Shown here: piece after piece, positions 34,800 to 44,185 of the stretch
Layout of the letters: each line of letters opens with the position of its first letter
Numbering within the stretch: the stretch's first letter is position 1
Source: Phytophthora quininea
Lineage: Eukaryota; Oomycota; Peronosporomycetes; Peronosporales; Peronosporaceae
NCBI GenBank assembly: GCA_011947345.1
Contig: JAAVTG010000670.1
Location: 1-64,000, forward strand
Direction of reading: 5' to 3'
Length of the DNA: 64,000 bases
Made by a program: the position numbers and the translations under genes
Notes under the pieces: generated by a model
The model's database searches: none
What the model was told of the DNA's origin: nothing
The model's input: the letters and a program-made list of their open reading frames with translations, nothing else

Positions 34800-35570
34800 T
34801 CATGACCCAACTTGCGCTTCCAGCGTGTCTTCCGACACCCACTCGAAGTCCTCAATGAAGCGACTGCCAACCCTGCCCTCCGCCCTGATCACCGCTTCGT
34901 TGCACGCAGCAAACAGCTCTCGCCACGTCTTCTTGTCTCCGATGAAGACGCGCGACCGGTCGATGCCACAATAACGCTCGTACTCAAGCCATCGGGCGTT
35001 TGTGTAAGTGTGCAGCGCAGAGAAGTCTGTGCCTTGGATTTCCCACGTCACAACCAGATCCATCGCCTTCTTAACTCGATAGCATCGCGCAGAGTCTTCC
35101 GCAAAGTCTGTGCTCGTGGGCTTGTCGTCCGGCAGACTCAGCTGCGGAGGATGCGGATTTGGTGCCCAAAAGAATGTTTCTGGCTGCACCAGGACGTGCA
35201 CGACGCCCGAGCCTACACGGGCAATGTTGGGCGGGAAGTAGTCTCCCACGAGTTTGAAAGACCAGCCCAAGTAGCCTTCGAACGGCGGATTCTCGATGTT
35301 TTGTATGGTGTCGAGCCGAGCCCACTCGTCACCGGGAAAGAGCTTGGTCGAGAAGAGGCGCAGCATGGCGGCGGTGATGTCGCTGAAGTCGGCGGCGTTG
35401 GCCTGGTAGATCTTCTTCTGCAGCTCTGCCATTGGCGCGTCGGCGCGGATGGTGACGATACAGACGCGGTTGGGGATTCCTTTCACGGCGCACACGAGTG
35501 TACGATGCCTTGGCTCGTTCGGCGGGGGCCCGATGATCGTGAAGCTGGACGGGCGCTTGGTAGACAGCAT
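34800..35570 (-). CDS. Crinkler (CRN)-like protein A
   Basis: Intact 256-residue ORF, ATG at 35570. The N-terminus fits the ubiquitin-like Crinkler head: LVCAVKG, VTIRADAPMAELQKKIYQAN, then AAMLRLFSTK at the LxLFLAK position, a region with GDEWARL, and SGVVHVLVQPE at the place of the HVLVxxP motif that ends the CRN N-terminal domain. There is no obvious signal peptide, as in many CRNs; 20 residues precede the usual start. The remaining 120 residues (DLVVTWEIQGTDFS, YERYCGIDRSRVFIGDKKTWREL) match only the paralogue at 44186. CRNs are host-translocated effectors, mostly nuclear. The short C-domain is not one I recognise. An initiator-like TCATTCC lies only about 8 bp before the ATG. Confidence 0.8.
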   Translation of the reverse strand: MLSTKRPSSFTIIGPPPNEPRHRTLVCAVKGIPNRVCIVTIRADAPMAELQKKIYQANAADFSDITAAMLRLFSTKLFPGDEWARLDTIQNIENPPFEGYLGWSFKLVGDYFPPNIARVGSGVVHVLVQPETFFWAPNPHPPQLSLPDDKPTSTDFAEDSARCYRVKKAMDLVVTWEIQGTDFSALHTYTNARWLEYERYCGIDRSRVFIGDKKTWRELFAACNEAVIRAEGRVGSRFIEDFEWVSEDTLEAQVGS

Positions 35571-36160
35571 GTTCCGGAATGAGAACGAAGATTTAGAAGT
35601 TGGCAGTTGACACGCGAGAGTGATGGTCGTTGAAGCGCCAGATGCCGCTCAAGTGAGAGAAGCGCCGACGCCTTCACGGGAATCCCAGCGCATGACTAGG
35701 GCGCGAATGTGTAGCTTCGACGAGGAGCAATGAAATTGACGAAGCGCATTCCGCTTCACGACTAGGGGCTTTGACGAACCATTGTGGTATTTGCTGCGTC
35801 TTCACAAGTGACAATCTGCCAGCATATCCAGCAGCACCGACGGACCAACATGGACATTGGTTACACACTCTCACCTTTGCCTCCACCTGACGACGAGCGC
35901 ATCGATCTTCCTGCACCGATTCGGCGTCGGCCGAGAGTGCGGATACCGAACTGCCCTGTGAGTCAACACGGCGGTGCTTTTGCTCGGATTACACTCATGG
36001 CGGGAACCCGCCAGGCCTTACGTGGCGACGCTGTTTCTTGGAAGGAGGGGTCGAGGTTTCTTCCATTCCTCACGCGCTTTTGAGGCTGCTGCGCGTGGAG
36101 CTCGCTTCATCATCCTTTCTGTCGGTCCGATGCCATCGGAGTCTTCGTCCGAGCAAGTGA
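35571..36160. other. Intergenic, weak ORF only
   Basis: A 77-codon plus-strand ORF from ATG 35850 (MDIGYTLSPLPPPDDER, then RRRPRVRIP) is possible but unsupported. Nothing else seen. Confidence 0.3.
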
Positions 36161-36829
36161 TCACTGGTAGCGAAAGGTGGCAATGGTGGTGATGAACTTC
36201 TGCGGGTTCTTGGTACTGGTGCGGGCCCAACATCGGAGAGTGGCTTGTGAAGCGTGCTCTCTCTCCTCGCCGCGCTCAGTTCCATGATATGTGGTAAGAA
36301 CGCCGAGGATCTTGGTGGACGCTGCTGGCGGACGCACTTGCAGTCCGTACATTTCCTTGAGACTTGCGACTTCTTCCGCTGCTTCTTCGCGAACTTGGAC
36401 GGGGCATCCCCGCCTGCAGCACGCACAAAACAATCTCTGATTCTTGCGCCCCACACCGTGCAGGTACCCCGTCAATTGGTATCTGCAGCATCCCACAACG
36501 TGTTGGTGGCTTATCGGTTGGTGTTGCCCCAGAGTGCGGTTTTGGGTCGGGTGTTCCTTGCTAGTGGAGGATTTCGGCCTGACAGGCTTGAGCTCACAAA
36601 CGGTTCTCCCAGCAAATACATCCCTCGCCGAAGCAGTTAGCTCCGTGGGTGAAGCTGGTGGCGCAGCAGAAGTCTGCAGAGGCAACAGATCTAAGATGTT
36701 GCTGTGCAAAACGTTTGGCGGTGGAGGCTGCAGCGGCGGTCCTGGGATCGTGTCAGCGGCTCGGCGGGGCGGCGATGTGGCCTCAAACGCATACTCCTCG
36801 CTCTCCGTGGAGCTGGAGTCGTCCTCCAT
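36161..36829 (-). CDS. Hypothetical protein with acidic DDSSSTESEE head
   Basis: 223 codons from ATG 36829. The head EDDSSSTESEEYAFEAT closely resembles DDGSSTESECYDD of the Cys-pair protein at 34079 and, more weakly, the head of the one at 40938. A Pro-rich middle is followed by a Cys-bearing segment (VGCCRYQLTGYLHGVGRKNQRLFCACCRRGCP), after which the frame becomes less convincing. It may be a third, diverged member of that family, or a partly shifted frame. Function unknown. Confidence 0.4.
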   Translation of the reverse strand: MEDDSSSTESEEYAFEATSPPRRAADTIPGPPLQPPPPNVLHSNILDLLPLQTSAAPPASPTELTASARDVFAGRTVCELKPVRPKSSTSKEHPTQNRTLGQHQPISHQHVVGCCRYQLTGYLHGVGRKNQRLFCACCRRGCPVQVREEAAEEVASLKEMYGLQVRPPAASTKILGVLTTYHGTERGEEREHASQATLRCWARTSTKNPQKFITTIATFRYQ

Positions 36830-36973
36830 CGGTCTTGAGAATGCATTAAACATATGGTGGCGTATGTTGCCGAGCATGCCGGATGAAGCAAGATTTACAT
36901 TGAGCCACCGCGCAACTAACACGCGCTTTCGCAAAATAGTAGCTACAGCGATAGTGTGCTCGGGCTAGATGAT

Positions 36974-37359
36974 CTAGTCCATATTTCCCTTGATCCTGTT
37001 GATCGACTGAGTGATGGCCTTGCTTTTCTTCGGATCATGTTTCGCGACCTGCTCGGCGTACTTGACGACAGTTTCAGCAGTCTGCTTGTTCTTAGCCAGC
37101 TGAGCCCAATCACCCATGGCCTGCGTCTGCCACCGCATATTGGGAATTCTTCCTCCTCTCTCTTCGTCATTATCGTCGTCATCGTCCGTTGAGGCATCAG
37201 AAGTGCTGTCGTCTCCGAAAAACGAGTCGCTAGAGTCACTGGCGTCGCTGGAATCGAAGGCAATCCTCAAGGACTTGGTCGTCTGCGCCGCAGTGGGGTC
37301 GCCTCGCCAGTAGCGAAACGAGAGGCCGTAGCGAGTGCAATGAAGATGGTGGCGCGCAT
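36974..37359 (-). CDS. RxLR-like secreted effector candidate
   Basis: From ATG 37359 the minus strand encodes a hydrophobic start (MRATIFIALATASRFA). One base missing near 37300 joins it to a frame with TTKSLR, a Ser/Asp-rich stretch and DDDDDNDEER. A signal peptide, a degenerate RxLR-type tetrad (KSLR) and a dEER motif in that order are the plan of oomycete RxLR effectors. The C-domain (about 55 residues) is MRWQTQAMGDWAQLAKNK...VKYAEQVAKHDPKKSKAITQ, helical, with no clear WY fold. Without the frame correction the first frame stops after 30 codons. The tetrad is not canonical, so this stays a candidate. Confidence 0.45.
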
Positions 37360-37882
37360 GCTTGTTCTTGGAGGTAACTGGTGGGAGCGGTCAAGATGAG
37401 CTTGAGCGCTGCGAAGAGTTTTGCGGGATGAAATGAGGTCCTTACCACAAGAGAGTGCCGACTGCCGATATCGAGCTCGAGTTGACGCGCAGGTTACTCA
37501 GCACAACTCTGGTTTGATTTGTATGGTGCTTTCGCATTTTCAATGCCATTACAAGTGCTGTTAAACTTGTCATCCAACCGGCCCATTTTGCAAGCTCAAC
37601 AAGCGCTGCACTTACACGAGGTCTTGTCGGTCGACAAGTTGTACGTGTTGAACGTCAGCGGCGGGCCGCTTTTAACTCTTACGGACGCCAGTGCGACTGC
37701 GACAAAGTGGACAAACCTGCTACTATGTAAATTGTTCCACTACACATCATCCCCGAAAGCGTAAAGAAACATACACCGCTGTTGTGGACCAACTCGATTG
37801 CTGGCGGAATCAAGGTGTAGTGTCAAGAAAACACAAAAACGACAGTCGCGAGTAAATGAACGGATACCCCCACTTGCTGCAA

Positions 37883-38434
37883 TCAGGTCCAAACGTGGCC
37901 ACACTCTTCATTGCTTAGTAGCTGCACGTCGACACGCTTCAGTTGCGGGTCGTCGTCGCCCGTTCCCCACTCGACGCTCCAGCCGAGTTTCACAGTCTCT
38001 TCGCCGCCCCTGACTTTCAAATCGTCGTCAAACCCGAACGACACGGGCGCGAAGGAGCTCGGTCTCCAGCCAAATAATCGCCAGGTCGCTCGAGAAGTTC
38101 GAGGCCGATAACTCGGGGTAGTTAAAGAAAAGCTGCTCGCCGTCTTGAATGCTATTGCGGAAGAGCGTTCCGATCGAGGCCCAACGAACGCATTCTGGGC
38201 AGGGCGATGAGAGCACCGGCGCATTGGCTGGTGCCGTTGACGATGACGGTGCGCAGCCCGACGACGTAGGCTTTGGTGCCACTGGGAACGATGGTGACGG
38301 TGGACGACGATGAATTGCCGCCGGTGTCGCTCTTGAGGGTTGTCTGGAGCGAGGTCGACAGTACTCTGGCCGTGAGCGGAGGCGAACACGGCCTGAACGA
38401 AGACCAACATGGTGACGCCCGACAGTATATTCAT
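37883..38434 (-). pseudogene. S1 protease-like gene, truncated (copy 1)
   Basis: ATG 38434 begins a signal peptide (MNILSGVTMLVFVQAVFASAHG). In other frames the S1 fold follows: VPSGTKAYVVGLRTV, CAGALIA, then directly CVRWASIGTLFRN. The HVLTAxHC block with the catalytic His is missing. The Asp region is present as SSDLAIIWLE. The frame KLGWSVEWGTGDDDPQLKRVDVQLLSNEECG then ends at 37883, before the Ser motif. It is thus a fragment with no His and no Ser. The wording (DGEQL, VQLLSNEEC) is that of Phytophthora trypsin-like and glucanase-inhibitor proteins. Confidence 0.65.
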
Positions 38435-38965
38435 TCTAGCGACGTGTGCTGTGAAAGGTGACGATGTCTTTGCTGGAGGAACGGAAATGAGGCGAATCGC
38501 GACGACGTGCTGTGGGATCGCTTTGGTCCCTTCCCGAGCTCAAACAAAAGCGAGGGATCGATGACATGTGTTCTTGAGTCATGACAGTCCCAAGGCTCAA
38601 CGCAAAGCTGCAAGTGCGTATTCGCGCACTCTCTAAACAAAGCGACTGTCTGGACAGCAACAGCGCAGTAGATCAAGCGTGTTATCGTTTGGTTCTCGAG
38701 ATGGGATCACGTTTGATCACTTGGTCGTGTCGGGATCACGCCCGTGACTCGCCTAGATCCAGCATGATTACCTGGTACATTCTAAGGCATGACGAAGCGT
38801 TCAATTGTTGCATGCATTCGGCCGATTGACAGGGAAGCGGACACTTTACTGTCTGAAGCGGTCGCTTTCGAATTGGAGACACCTAAACGCACGAAGACAA
38901 GATGACGACCTCCTAACGACAATCTTGGCCGCTTCCTGTAACTTTTCTGCGGAAGTGTCTTCGAG
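38435..38965. other. Intergenic between divergent S1-like fragments
   Basis: Upstream regions of S1-like copies 1 and 2. No coding sequence recognised; the missing 5' exon of copy 2 was not found here. Confidence 0.4.
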
Positions 38966-39614
38966 CGCCAGCATATCGTCGGAGGAGATGTAGTGCCCGC
39001 CGGGACCAAGACATACACGGTCGGCATTCGTCCGGCGGTGGATGGCGACAGCTTTGCGGCACCCCCGCCTACGGGCTAACGACGGCGTCGTACCAGAAGT
39101 TCGGCGATTTCAACTACATGTCCGTGGGCTCGCACTCGCGCAGGACGGCGAGCAGATCAAGATCGCGTCGGTGCAGAACCACACCAGCCACAACACCACC
39201 AGCGGCGCCTACGACTTCGCGCTGGTCAAGTTGGATTCGGTGAGCATGTTCGCGCCCATGAAGCTGGCAGCGACTGACGACTCGGACGTCAAGTGCTCGA
39301 CGGCCATAGGGTGGGGACCACGTCGTTCCCGGATGGCTCTTTCTCTTCGGAGCTGCAGCAGGTGTGCGTGGAGCTGTGGGCGAACGAGCACAGCCTGTCG
39401 GTGCTGGACATTGACGACGCCACCGACGTGTGCTCCGGCGGATAAGCCAACAAGGACTCGTGCGCGGCCGCTCATCGCGGAGAAGGACGCCGACGACGTC
39501 CTGATGGGCCTGTCGAGCTGGGGCTATCACTGCGGTGAGGAAGGCATGCCGTCGGTGTACGCTCGCGTGTCGACCGCGGTCAAGTGGATCGCCTCCGTCA
39601 CAGAACGAGCGTGA
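38966..39614 (+). pseudogene. S1 protease-like, catalytically dead, GIP-like (copy 2)
   Basis: Starts without a signal peptide at [21 protein letters not shown], the zymogen-cleavage region (IVGG). The His block is altered to LTTASYQKFG, with no catalytic His. AYDFALVKLDS keeps the Asp. KLAATDDSDVK, LQQVCVELWANEHSL and VCSGG follow. At the Ser position, instead of GDSGGPL, there is NKDSCAAAH. The end DVLMGLSSWGYHCGEEGMPSVYARVSTAVKWI is intact. Three frame breaks are needed. Loss of His and Ser while the fold is kept is what glucanase inhibitor proteins (GIPs) show; they bind plant endoglucanases. Whether this copy is a working GIP or debris is open. Confidence 0.6.
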
Positions 39615-39771
39615 CAACAGCAAGAGTGAGCGCGTTTGTAGTCTTGCTTAATAGAATGACTGGCCTGCTTTCTGACAAGTAAGCGTTCGAGTTGCTCCTT
39701 GCTTGGTTGAGGCGCGTTAAGCCTTAGCAGGCAAAGCTTTTAAACTCTAGGAAGTTCAGGTCGCGTAAGTT

Positions 39772-40323
39772 TTATTGATTCTTCGCAAAGTAAGACATTA
39801 CGAGATGTACGTCTTCATCCTTAGAGCGAGACATTGGGGGCAGAGTGTTGTTGGGATTCGTGTTGGCCGTTTGCGGCAGGATCATGGCGTCGGTCACATT
39901 TTCCTTAGGCAGGTCGGCCACGGGGATCGTGTAGTAGTTGGACGACGAATCCTTGTGCTGGTTGGGGTTGGCGGTCTGCGTGCGGATCATGTCGTCGGTC
40001 ATTTTGTCCTTGCTCAGCTTGGAGACCGGCACGGTGGAGAAGTTTGAGTCGTGCTTGGGGTTCGTGTTGGCCGTTTGCGGCAGGATCATGGCGTCGGTCA
40101 CATTTTCCTTAGGCAGATCGGCCACGGGGATCGTGTAGTAGTTGGACGACGAATCCTTGTGCTGGTTGGGGTTGGCGGTCTGCGTGCGGATCATGTCCTT
40201 CGTCATCTTGTTCTTCTCGAGGTCAGCGACGTGGACGGTTTGGTATCCGTCGTCGGCCTTGGTCGGCACGGAGACCAGCGCCATCGCGACGGCGGCAGCA
40301 GCGATAATGGTCGAGAACTTCAT
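39772..40323 (-). CDS. Small secreted repeat protein 2
   Basis: Intact 183-residue ORF from ATG 40323. Signal peptide MKFSTIIAAAAVAMALVSVPTKA, then two near-identical 68-residue repeats, 204 bp apart in DNA (units starting near 40061 and 39857). Each contains DMIRTQTANPNQHKDSSSN, YYTIPVADLPKENVTDAM and ILPQTANTNP. A shorter lead-in and a tail (SRSKDEDVHLVMSYF) flank them. Asn/Gln/Thr-rich with NVT sequons, it is likely extracellular. The two repeats differ at only a few bases, so the duplication is recent or homogenised. TCATTTCC at about 40366-40359 on the minus strand is a plausible initiator, about 40 bp upstream. Confidence 0.8.
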   Translation of the reverse strand: MKFSTIIAAAAVAMALVSVPTKADDGYQTVHVADLEKNKMTKDMIRTQTANPNQHKDSSSNYYTIPVADLPKENVTDAMILPQTANTNPKHDSNFSTVPVSKLSKDKMTDDMIRTQTANPNQHKDSSSNYYTIPVADLPKENVTDAMILPQTANTNPNNTLPPMSRSKDEDVHLVMSYFAKNQ

Positions 40324-40937
40324 CGTGCGGGGTCTTGACTGGGGCAAGGAGAAAGCGGAAATGAGACTGCTGGTCCTGAGAAGGCGAGAGCCACAATCGG
40401 CGGCAAGATCCTGGCGAGGAGCGGCAGCGCCCAGATGGAGCACCAAGGACTGCATACGCCACAATTGCGAGCAAGCCTGTCGCCGACGAAGGGCAGGATG
40501 GGATTTGTGTTGCCCGGCTCAATCACGTACCTTTGTGTTGTATTTTTTGCTGTTAGAACGACGCGCTTCCAACAACGGAGTTGGAGAAGGCGGAGCTGAG
40601 CGACGAGCTACCAGAACCACGGAAATACGATTATGCGAATTACGCATGCCGGGCCAAGAGCACCATTCCACGCAAACATGCCAGCGTCGCTCGGAAAACT
40701 GAATGGATCCCATCCGGAATCCTTCTCTTGCGAAGTCGCAATCACGACGAGCACGTCAACGACACCGCTACCGGTAACGATAATGAGGCAGTGCATACAA
40801 TACAGGTAGCTCTCACGCAAGTGGAAAACATTAATACCTGGTCCTGGCCTCCATGCAAGCTCTCACGCCGCCGTGAGCACATCAAGTTGAGCCGTTTGTA
40901 CTATTATTGTAATATTGTCGACTTTATATTCGCAAAG
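40324..40937. other. Divergent promoter region
   Basis: Lies between the secreted repeat gene (minus) and Cys-pair gene B (plus). An open frame extends upstream of 40938 but looks non-coding, with mixed composition and no homology to the paralogue. Confidence 0.45.
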
Positions 40938-41921
40938 ATGGTTGACCCGAGGAGCTCGCTGCCAATCGATGCGGCGCCCATAGCGCCGTACGACGACGGC
41001 TTCTCCACAGAGACCGAGGACGACGACGTAGCGGAAGACACTCCAGAATGGCACGGTAGTTGGCAGCAGAGTGAGACCTCTACAGCTCGAAACGGAGCCG
41101 GAATCGCTGCGCGCCAGTCAAAGGCTGCAGATGGTGGCTCGATTAACCCTCAGGATGGCAGTGGCGGCGTGCTTATGGTCCAAGGACGTGGAGCTACTCT
41201 GCAGGTCGACACTAAAACAGGCCGCGAAGTTATCGAGATCGACGATGACGATGACGACGAAGAAGAAATGCCACACACTGAAGAGAAAACACACACTAGT
41301 ACTAATACCACAGAAGAAGGCGAACAAGAAGACGGAGAAATTCTAGAGGAGGCCTGCAAGTGTTGCTACGCCAAATTGATGTCACTGGACAAGAGAGTTC
41401 GGATGATGCAGGAGGCCATGCGAGCTTATGGCGGCAAGAAACCTCCCGCGTCCAGACAATGCGCGTGCTGCCGCATCACGTACCCTTCAGAAGGCCTCAC
41501 AAATAAGAGCAGGAAGACGACGAGAGCGGTGCCTATTTGCTCGGTTTGTAGTAAAGTTGGAGGATCAGCAATTTACGAGATGTTGGCCGTGAGTGATGAG
41601 TTTATCAAGGCCTTCACAGTCGAAAACCCCGAGATGGCGCGACAATTTTTAGACAAGAAAGCCCAGAAGGTGGAATGTGCAGAGGCCCAGAGAAGAAGAA
41701 CGGTAGAGTCGATGAAGAAGCCCACGAGGTCCAGAGTGTTTGGAGGGTTGCCAGTGCAAACTGGTGGAGATACAAACGCAGAGTCCGAGAAAACTAGCCC
41801 GCGAAAATCGCGAAGCGCACGATGGATTGAGCAGTTTGAGATCGTAAATGGGAAAACGGCGCGAGAGCGTCGGCTAGAGAAACGGAACAATGACAAGGCG
41901 AAAAGGCAGCGGACGAGCTAG
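40938..41921 (+). CDS. Cys-pair (putative zinc) protein B
   Basis: 327 residues from ATG 40938, chosen because the following acidic head (DDGFSTETEDDD) aligns with the head of the paralogue at 34079. After a long acidic stretch (IEIDDDDDDEEE) come CKCCYAKL, CACCRITYPSEGLTNK and RAVPICSVCSK, three CxxC-type pairs spaced as in protein A. The C-terminal part has RWIEQFEIVNGKTARERR, matching EEQFTIANGKTAQ of A, and ends very basic (nuclear-type). The pairing of a Cys-pair module with the NGKTA motif is the family signature. No known function; nuclear, possibly nucleic-acid or protein binding by inference. Confidence 0.75.
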   Translation: MVDPRSSLPIDAAPIAPYDDGFSTETEDDDVAEDTPEWHGSWQQSETSTARNGAGIAARQSKAADGGSINPQDGSGGVLMVQGRGATLQVDTKTGREVIEIDDDDDDEEEMPHTEEKTHTSTNTTEEGEQEDGEILEEACKCCYAKLMSLDKRVRMMQEAMRAYGGKKPPASRQCACCRITYPSEGLTNKSRKTTRAVPICSVCSKVGGSAIYEMLAVSDEFIKAFTVENPEMARQFLDKKAQKVECAEAQRRRTVESMKKPTRSRVFGGLPVQTGGDTNAESEKTSPRKSRSARWIEQFEIVNGKTARERRLEKRNNDKAKRQRTS

Positions 41922-42008
41922 TATGGCTCCGCTCCAGTTTTGAATGGCGGCTGTAAAATATCTCGACGCCGGTGTTGTTCATTAGCAAGATTTTTTTATT
42001 ATTATTTT

Positions 42009-42859
42009 CTACGCCACAAGGTGCAGCGGTTCGATGATCCAGTCGATGTCTTCAGGCGTGGTGACACTCGATGCAAACTGCCAAATTGCTTTATGCCGAC
42101 GTACAGTGAGCTCAGGCGCTTCTTCATCGGGCAGCGTCACATTTACGTGCTCGGTGATGTCAAAGATGACTGCCAGCTTGAGTCGTTCCTCCACCGGCAC
42201 GCCCAGAACCTTTGCACCGGACGAGTTGGTCGTTGCCTTTCTGTCGATCCGGTCGTACTGCACGCTCATCAAATGTGCGCTGTGGACCTCAACCTCCTGC
42301 ATCTCCGTATGAATGCCGGCACTCTTGGTCTTGAGTAGGAACTGCTTGAAGGCGTCGTAGCTCACAGTCTCAAGTGAACGGTGCACCATTTCGGCAGTAG
42401 CACAGTCCGGGGCCAAATCCCCCGGTGTCACGGCCTCTCGACTCACATAGTCGGCAAACTCTTTCGAGTACATGGCCGTCATCGTCGCGTCCATCGCGTA
42501 CGTGGCTCCTTCCATGAACTCGACCAGATCCAACTGCGTTCGCTGCGGTCGGTTGAGGTGGTAGAACATCAACCAATTGGCGAACCAGCTCAAGCTCGAC
42601 AGGGAGCAAACACGTTTTGCTTGTTGTACTCTTGGAAAATGTCCTTGCGCTCTCGGACTTTTTGCAGCGTCGCCAGAACTTCTTGCAGGCCTGTCGGAGG
42701 TTCGTCTGCAGAGGGTGGTGATGATGTGAAATTTCTCTGGAGAGAGGTTGCAGCACCAATATCTACAGTAGCTGCTCTACTTGATCTGGCAACGGAGAGA
42801 ACGCCATTGCCACGCCGTGGCAGTCGTTGGGGTCGAAGCAGTCCATGAGAGAGCTGCAT
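42009..42859 (-). CDS. Tim44-like mitochondrial-type family member 1
   Basis: A basic, acid-poor start (MQLSHGLLRPQRLPRRGNGVL...LQRNFTSS) typical of a matrix presequence. One frame break near 42595 (one base missing). The body has the family signature VEFMEGATYAMDATMTAMYSKEF, then HLMSVQYDRID, and finally IWQFASSVTTPEDIDWIIEPL. The last part, an aromatic strand followed by PEDxDWxI, resembles the end of Tim44/MRPL45-like (NTF2-fold) domains. Six homologous genes lie between here and 49842. Presumed to act in mitochondria; function unknown. Confidence 0.65.
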
Positions 42860-42929
42860 GACGATTGTGTGGTCCGCACTTTCACGGTCTTTTATTAGGG
42901 TGATTGAGTATATCGAATACCTTGGAACT

Positions 42930-43754
42930 CTATTGCTTCGCTACCTGAGCTGCTGGCGCGTGTTTGTCCATCGCAAGCTGTAGCTTGAAGGGCGTGGAGT
43001 CCACGATGACCCAGTCAATCAGATGCGCGCGAGACACATTAGAAAAGAAGCTCCAGTCGAACGTCGTCTTGAGCGTGTGTCTCGTGGGGTGTCGACCTCC
43101 TTCCCGTCCATCGGTGACCAAATGTTCAGTCACTGCAAAGCGCACTTTCATGCGCAGCGCCTCGTTCAGCTGGTACATGCTCCTCGTGTCCGCCTGCTGC
43201 CCATCGTCTGCCTCCGAGTACGTGTATTCCACTTCAGCCAGAGTCGCCTCCACCTGCAGCCTTTCGAGCGTAAACGTGGTGTCTTCAGGAAGACGCAGCG
43301 CCTCTCGTTGCGCCTGTAATTTGGGAGACCACATGCTGATCACATCACGACTGGCCATACCTGCCAGAGGTGCGTCACCCTCGTTGTTGTAGATCTGGTG
43401 GAGCACTGCAGTTGCAGCCTGCTTGGCGCCCGATAGGAACTCGGGCAGGTCGACGGGCTGGTCGGGCGGGATGAGACACACCAAGTACATGTACACGCGC
43501 TCTCGCAGAGTGGCGCTGCGGGCGAAGTGGCGACTGACGGAGGACGACGCGCTGTCCAGCTCTAGGAGTTGGTGGTATTTGAGCAGGCTGCGTGCCGCCA
43601 GATGCAGCACTTTGGCTCTTGCCAATACGTAGCCCGTGACTTGGTGGCTGGAGGCGAAGCTCCGACTGTGTAGAGGGTTGATGGCGTTATGATGAACTTG
43701 GCTGGTACTTCGGAGCGCTATTGCCCCGCCAGAACGACGCAGAGCGGACAGCAT
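42930..43754 (-). CDS. Tim44-like mitochondrial-type family member 2
   Basis: Intact 274-residue ORF. Start chosen at ATG 43754 (MLSALRRSGGAIALRS, presequence-like) rather than an upstream ATG at 43811, because an initiator-like TCAGTTCCGAATT lies at 43803-43791. Signature PVDLPEFLSGAKQAATAVLHQIYN; C-terminus TTFDWSFFSNVSRAHLIDWVIVDS, a variant of the WxFxSxVxxPEDxDW end. An insert with TYSEADDGQQ is not shared by the others. It is next to member 1, same strand, 71 bp apart. Confidence 0.75.
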   Translation of the reverse strand: MLSALRRSGGAIALRSTSQVHHNAINPLHSRSFASSHQVTGYVLARAKVLHLAARSLLKYHQLLELDSASSSVSRHFARSATLRERVYMYLVCLIPPDQPVDLPEFLSGAKQAATAVLHQIYNNEGDAPLAGMASRDVISMWSPKLQAQREALRLPEDTTFTLERLQVEATLAEVEYTYSEADDGQQADTRSMYQLNEALRMKVRFAVTEHLVTDGREGGRHPTRHTLKTTFDWSFFSNVSRAHLIDWVIVDSTPFKLQLAMDKHAPAAQVAKQ

Positions 43755-44185
43755 CGTTGCTGTGTAGTTGCTGCTTGGACTGTTGCAGAATTCGGAACTG
43801 ACGTCTGCCAAACTGAACGGCTGCTAAAGCCACTTTTCGGGCTTTGCAGCAGGAATACACAAGTGTAGGTTTCCTCCACGGGGCAATGCTGCTATAGCAT
43901 CGAAGGAGATGACTGTCAAGGGGCCACCCAGCACACCGCGTGCTATGTGGAGCAAATGCCGAGCGGCCTGTAGGCAATTATTGGGGGTCCACAGCCTCAG
44001 CACGTAGCTGGTCGGTAATAACGCATCAAACAGCGCGTACCCGTCTTAGGATGAGCTGGCACGGTAGTCATGTGCGCCGGGGTTCCCCGTGCAGGTGTCG
44101 ATGCTTTCTACTTGGGGCGGCATTTTGCGGAGTGACGCCGCAAATTCTAGCGCTTCAGCGAAAATCTTCGCTCTCATTCCGCAAC

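Noticed and set aside
37500..37740. Minus-strand peptide LTFNTYNLSTDKTS resembling the HTFNTYSLPS unit of secreted repeat protein 1
   Set aside because: The match is about ten residues with no signal peptide or further repeats; too short to call a gene remnant.
39842..40210. 204-bp direct repeats considered as a CRISPR-like or satellite array
   Set aside because: Only two units, in frame, encoding the repeats of a secreted protein.
43940..44185. Upstream in-frame extension of the Crinkler-like gene B by 82 codons
   Set aside because: The paralogue at 35570 starts at the aligned ATG and the extension has no counterpart; an initiator-like sequence lies directly before the chosen ATG.
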